18,801 nt of DNA from NCBI GenBank assembly GCA_023395615.1, contig JAEWYP010000055.1:1-18801 (forward strand), in the 5' to 3' direction. A model generated the notes under the pieces. That model saw only the letters and a list, made by a program, of their open reading frames with translations, ran no database searches and was not told where the DNA came from. This document shows, piece by piece, positions 14,291 to 18,801 of the stretch (position 1 is its first letter; each line of letters opens with the position of its first letter). The position numbers and the translations under genes were made by a program. This DNA is from Bacillota bacterium (GTDB lineage Bacteria; Bacillota; Clostridia; Christensenellales; Aristaeellaceae).

Positions 14291-15958
14291 ATGGCGTATC
14301 AGGCGTTATACCGGCAATGGCGGCCATTGAAATTCGAACAGGTGGTGGGGCAGGAGGCTGTGGTGCGCACCCTGCGCAGGCAGGTGGAAACCGGCCGGAT
14401 CGCCCATGCCTACCTGCTCTGCGGCTGCCGCGGCACAGGGAAAACCTCGATCGCAAAAATTCTGAGCCGTGCGGTCAACTGCCAGCACCCGGATCACGGA
14501 GATCCCTGCGGAGAATGCGAACCGTGCCGGGCAATCCTGAGCGAAAGCACGCTGGATGTGCTGGAACTGGACGCGGCCAGCAACAACAGTGTGGACAACG
14601 TTCGGGAACTGCTGGAACAGGTTCGCTATCCCGCACAGGTCGGCAAGTATAAAGTTTACATCATTGACGAAGTGCATATGCTGTCGCAGGCGGCGTTTAA
14701 CGCACTGCTTAAAACGCTGGAGGAACCGCCCGCGCATGTGGTGTTTATTCTGGCAACGACCGAACCGCAAAAAATCCCCGCAACGATCTTAAGCCGTGTA
14801 CAGCGGTACGATTTCGGCCGCATCCCCGCGCCGCTGATCATCAGCCGAATGGAAGAGGCGCTGGCAGGGCTGAACCTGACTGCCGAGCCGGAGGCGCTGC
14901 AAATGGTGGCGCGTGCCGCGGAAGGGGCGATGCGTGACGCGTTCAGCATATTAGACATGTGCATATCCGCCGCACAAAACGGCGTGCTGACTGCTGCGAC
15001 GGTGCGCGACGTGCTGGGCGCCAGCGACAGGGACTTCCTATTTGCCTTTGCGGACAAGCTTGCCGAAGAAGATTCGGCGGGTGTGATGGCGCAGATTGAC
15101 GTATTAATGAGGGCCGGCCGGGAGCCGCAGGTGTTTTTGCGGGAAATGTCCCGCCATATGCGCGCGCTGCTCACGGTGAAAGCGGTACGGGAAAACGCGG
15201 CCTCTTTGCTGGAAATAACCGACGAAGACGAAAAACGTTACCGTGCGCAGGCGGAAACCTTTACGCAGGAACGCCTGCTGCGGATTACCGAAGGCTTTTT
15301 ACGGGCGGAAGGCGAAATGCGTTATGCATCCTCCCCGCGCATCGGGCTGGAGATCACGGCGCTGGAAGCCTGCATGAGCGCGCACGGAGACGATATGCCT
15401 GCGCTGCTGGAGCGGATCGCGGAACTGGAAGCGAAGCTGAAAGCGCTGAGTACGGCACTTGAAACGGGAAAGATCGCGGTCGTTGCACCACGCAAAACAG
15501 ACAAAACGGAATCCGTCGAAGAATCGAAAAGCGAAGCGCGTTCCGCTACGGGAAAAACTTCTTCCCAGCGAACGCAACCCGCCCCGGAAGCTGCGCCTGC
15601 CGACGCGAAAGAAATTTGGAGTCAGACCCTTCAACTGCTGGCGAAAACCGAACCGCCGCTTTTTGGATTGCTGAAGAACGAACGGTTTTTAGGAGAATCG
15701 GGAGGGATATGCCGGGTACAGGTTGCTTTTGCCCGCAAGGATTTTTCTCTTGGGAGGCTCAACGACGCAAAACGTCGGGAAACGATCGCAAAAGCGCTGA
15801 CGGAAACGGCAGGCAGACCCCTGCAGTTTGAAGCCGTTCTGGAAGGAAGCGCTGAAACGAAGCGGGCCGAGGACCTGCGGGAGGAAAACGCGGAAACATT
15901 GATCAGCTCCTTCGGACGGGATATGGTGCAAATCGACGAAACCGAGCCTAAGGCATAA
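14291..15958 (+). CDS. dnaX: DNA polymerase III subunit gamma/tau (clamp loader)
   Basis: DnaX is the ATPase of the clamp loader that places the beta sliding clamp on DNA; its long form also ties polymerase to helicase. From the chosen start it has 555 residues. Motifs: Walker A GCRGTGKT at 45-52, zinc-site cysteines 64, 73, 76 and 79, Walker B region with DEVH at 126-129, and LSR at 167-169 carrying the arginine finger (SRV where SRC is common). The AAA+ domains reach about 240, the collar domain about 360, followed by a charged linker and a C-terminal tau-like domain. ATG at 14291 is chosen: GGAGG lies five bases upstream and the protein then begins MAYQALYRQWRP, as typical of the family. 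An open frame reaches back to 14216 without support. No convincing A-rich frameshift site for a gamma form was found. rsmA follows after 39 bases, replacing the more usual ybaB-recR partners. Confidence 0.97.
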   Translation: MAYQALYRQWRPLKFEQVVGQEAVVRTLRRQVETGRIAHAYLLCGCRGTGKTSIAKILSRAVNCQHPDHGDPCGECEPCRAILSESTLDVLELDAASNNSVDNVRELLEQVRYPAQVGKYKVYIIDEVHMLSQAAFNALLKTLEEPPAHVVFILATTEPQKIPATILSRVQRYDFGRIPAPLIISRMEEALAGLNLTAEPEALQMVARAAEGAMRDAFSILDMCISAAQNGVLTAATVRDVLGASDRDFLFAFADKLAEEDSAGVMAQIDVLMRAGREPQVFLREMSRHMRALLTVKAVRENAASLLEITDEDEKRYRAQAETFTQERLLRITEGFLRAEGEMRYASSPRIGLEITALEACMSAHGDDMPALLERIAELEAKLKALSTALETGKIAVVAPRKTDKTESVEESKSEARSATGKTSSQRTQPAPEAAPADAKEIWSQTLQLLAKTEPPLFGLLKNERFLGESGGICRVQVAFARKDFSLGRLNDAKRRETIAKALTETAGRPLQFEAVLEGSAETKRAEDLREENAETLISSFGRDMVQIDETEPKA

Positions 15959-15997
15959 CGGCTGTACAACCAAATCTTGCGAGAAGGGGTTATCAAT

Positions 15998-16873
15998 ATG
16001 CGATCAGGTGAACGGAACCCACAGCCCCGGGGCCCTGAACCCCATTATAAACATGATTTGGGACAACACTTTTTATACAACACCACGCTATTAAAAATGC
16101 TGGTGCAGAAGGCCGGCGTGCAAAGAACGGATCGTGTGCTGGAGATCGGACCCGGGGCAGGCACGCTGACCGCTTGCCTGTGCGAAGTCGCGGAGCGTGT
16201 GGTAGCGGTGGAAGTGGACGAAGCGATGCTCCCCTTTCTTCGGCTGGCAACGGAAGACTATAGTAATCTGGAGATCCTGCCGGGAGATATTCGCCGGATG
16301 GACATGCGGAAAATATCCGACATGCTGGGGGAAAGCTGGATGGTCGTCGCCAATATTCCCTACAATATTACAACGCCGATCCTTGATCTGTTTTTCGGCA
16401 GTGGGTTGCCGGTGAAAAAGATGGCTCTGATGGTGCAGCGGGAAGTGGCGGAAAAACTGCTGGCCGAACCTGGAGACGACGGATACGGGCTGGCGAGTAT
16501 CCGTTGCCGCTACTACTGCGAGCCGGAACTGCTTGCAACGATTCCCGCTTCTGCCTTTACTCCGCCCCCGAAGGTGGACAGCGCCTTTATCAGCCTGACC
16601 ATGCGTAGCGCGCCGCCAGCGCCTGTGGGGAACGAGGCGCTGTTCTGGCGACTCCTGCGTTTATCTTTTAACCAGCGCCGTAAAACCTTGCAAAATGCAC
16701 TGAAAGGGCAGGCATTGTTCACGCCGGATGTGGTGCGCGCCGCGCTGAACACCCTCGGCCTGCAACCGACTGTGCGGGGAGAAGCGTTAAGCGTTATCCA
16801 ATGGATTGCATTTGTCAACGCGCTTAGCGCCGGGGAACAGGCCCAACCCGAAACACCCATAACGCAGGATTGA
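15998..16873 (+). CDS. rsmA: 16S rRNA dimethyladenosine transferase (RsmA/KsgA)
   Basis: RsmA dimethylates two adjacent adenosines (A1518 and A1519, E. coli numbering) near the 3' end of 16S rRNA and acts as a late 30S assembly checkpoint; its loss gives kasugamycin resistance in known cases. From the chosen start it has 291 residues. Motifs are LGQHFLYN at 21-28, SAM-binding EIGPGAGTLT at 49-58, and catalytic NIPYNI at 119-124, with an FxPPPKVDSAF-type segment near 183-194. A short basic C-terminal domain follows. ATG at 15998 is preferred, with AAGGGG eight bases upstream; a TTG at 15977 would add seven residues. It lies 39 bases after dnaX with no terminator between, so the two are probably co-transcribed. 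An intrinsic terminator follows about 100 bases downstream. Confidence 0.96.
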   Translation: MRSGERNPQPRGPEPHYKHDLGQHFLYNTTLLKMLVQKAGVQRTDRVLEIGPGAGTLTACLCEVAERVVAVEVDEAMLPFLRLATEDYSNLEILPGDIRRMDMRKISDMLGESWMVVANIPYNITTPILDLFFGSGLPVKKMALMVQREVAEKLLAEPGDDGYGLASIRCRYYCEPELLATIPASAFTPPPKVDSAFISLTMRSAPPAPVGNEALFWRLLRLSFNQRRKTLQNALKGQALFTPDVVRAALNTLGLQPTVRGEALSVIQWIAFVNALSAGEQAQPETPITQD

Positions 16874-16971
16874 ACTCACAAACTTGCATAAATTCCCTGC
16901 TTTCCTCCTGGCGGGCGGACGGAGGCAGAAAATCATGACCTGGTTTCATACCGCATGATATGGAAAAACGA

Positions 16972-17001
16972 CGAAAAGCGGTTGAATTCAGCCGCTTTTC
17001 G
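16972..17001 (+). terminator. Intrinsic terminator of dnaX-rsmA
   Basis: CGAAAAGCGG and CCGCTTTTCG form a perfect 10-bp stem. The interior can extend it by three more pairs (one G-U) to an AAUU tetraloop. The A4/U4 flanks of the GC core give the usual U-run, followed by ATTTATAT. The symmetric A and T runs mean it could work on either strand, though only the plus strand has an upstream gene. Confidence 0.75.
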
Positions 17002-17123
17002 ATTTATATCACCTTACGAATCCGAGCAATTGCAAGGTGTACCGAAATATTCATTGTTAAATTTAAAACATATTTGATTTTTCAGAAGGAATTTTGAAGC
17101 ATATGCAGAAGTATTTGAATTAG

Positions 17124-17199
17124 GGCGAAATTGTGCCATTTCGTCTGAACGGTATCACGGCGACGACCTTTATCGCCGCTCGGAAGCGTCGCAACTTCC
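17124..17199 (+). promoter_or_regulatory. Three consecutive small hairpins in the presumed pckA mRNA leader
   Basis: Hairpin 1: GGCGAAAT (17124-17131) with ATTTCGTC (17138-17145), 8 pairs including one G-U, 6-base loop. Hairpin 2: CGGCGA (17158-17163) with TCGCCG (17173-17178), 9-base loop. Hairpin 3: GGAAG (17182-17186) with CTTCC (17195-17199), 8-base loop. They end 14 bases before the AAGGAGG ribosome binding site. I recognise no known riboswitch; a role in mRNA stability or translation control is inference. Confidence 0.35.
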
Positions 17200-17228
17200 C
17201 CACTATCAAATCCAAGGAGGAACCCAAC

Positions 17229-18801
<1,573 letters not shown>

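Larger units (their letters stand above)
16874..17228 (+). other. 355-base intergenic region between rsmA and pckA
   Basis: No gene of convincing size is present. In order it holds a GGAGG-preceded seven-codon frame (16935-16958, MTWFHTA) that also lies within an ATCATG/CATGAT inverted repeat (16932-16959), the rsmA terminator (16972-17001), an A/T-rich stretch (about 17040-17120), and three short GC hairpins in what should be the pckA leader. I found no -35/-10 pair good enough to call a pckA promoter; TTGAAT at 16982 with TATATC at 17005 has a 17-base spacer but both boxes are weak and lie in the terminator. Confidence 0.6.

Noticed and set aside
14768..14780. A-rich run in dnaX as a possible frameshift site for a short gamma form
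   Set aside because: The phase does not fit the slippery heptamer pattern and it lies within the ATPase domain, too early to yield a working gamma subunit.
17010..17040. CACCTT/AAGGTG inverted repeat as a terminator or riboswitch part
   Set aside because: Six pairs with a loop of about 19 bases is weak and no further structure supports it.

Overview
The window reads as a chromosomal segment of a fairly GC-rich Firmicute. The main support is the minus-strand gene order priA-def-fmt-rsmB-rlmN-prpC-prkC-rsgA-rpe, which is the classic Firmicutes arrangement. The ATP-type PEP carboxykinase, the PASTA-domain kinase and the AGGAGG-type ribosome binding sites agree with this. A clostridial lineage, perhaps Christensenellales-like, is my guess; the sequence alone does not settle it. 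No mobile element, CRISPR array, rRNA or tRNA gene was seen.

Layout. Positions 1-12609 (minus strand) hold one long, tightly packed gene train: dacF-type D,D-carboxypeptidase, priA, def, fmt, rsmB, rlmN, prpC, prkC, rsgA and rpe (rpe is cut by the window edge). Most junctions overlap by 4-8 bases or are a few bases apart. A near-consensus promoter sits just before dacF. A second one, overlaid by a perfect 8+8 bp dyad, sits in the 3' end of rlmN and would drive prpC-prkC-rsgA-rpe separately. Positions 12714-14111 (minus strand) hold a MATE-family transporter with its own promoter. Positions 14291-16873 (plus strand) hold dnaX followed by rsmA/ksgA, closed by a good intrinsic terminator. Positions 16874-17228 are a 355-base gap with that terminator and several small hairpins. 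From 17229 to the right edge (plus strand) lies pckA, missing only its last few codons.

How the genes work together. def and fmt handle N-formyl-methionine; rsmB, rlmN and rsmA methylate rRNA; rsgA matures the 30S subunit. priA restarts replication forks and dnaX is the clamp-loader subunit. prpC and prkC are the phosphatase/kinase pair that senses cell-wall material through PASTA domains, and RsgA (CpgA) is a known substrate of this pair in Bacillus subtilis. Having a peptidoglycan carboxypeptidase at the head of the train adds a cell-wall link.

The most unusual item is the RsmB protein. Ahead of a normal-length methyltransferase it carries a disordered, strongly basic extension of about 275 residues. 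Most of that extension is 16 tandem copies of a 14-residue unit, encoded by 42-bp DNA repeats that include a 110-bp perfectly duplicated block.
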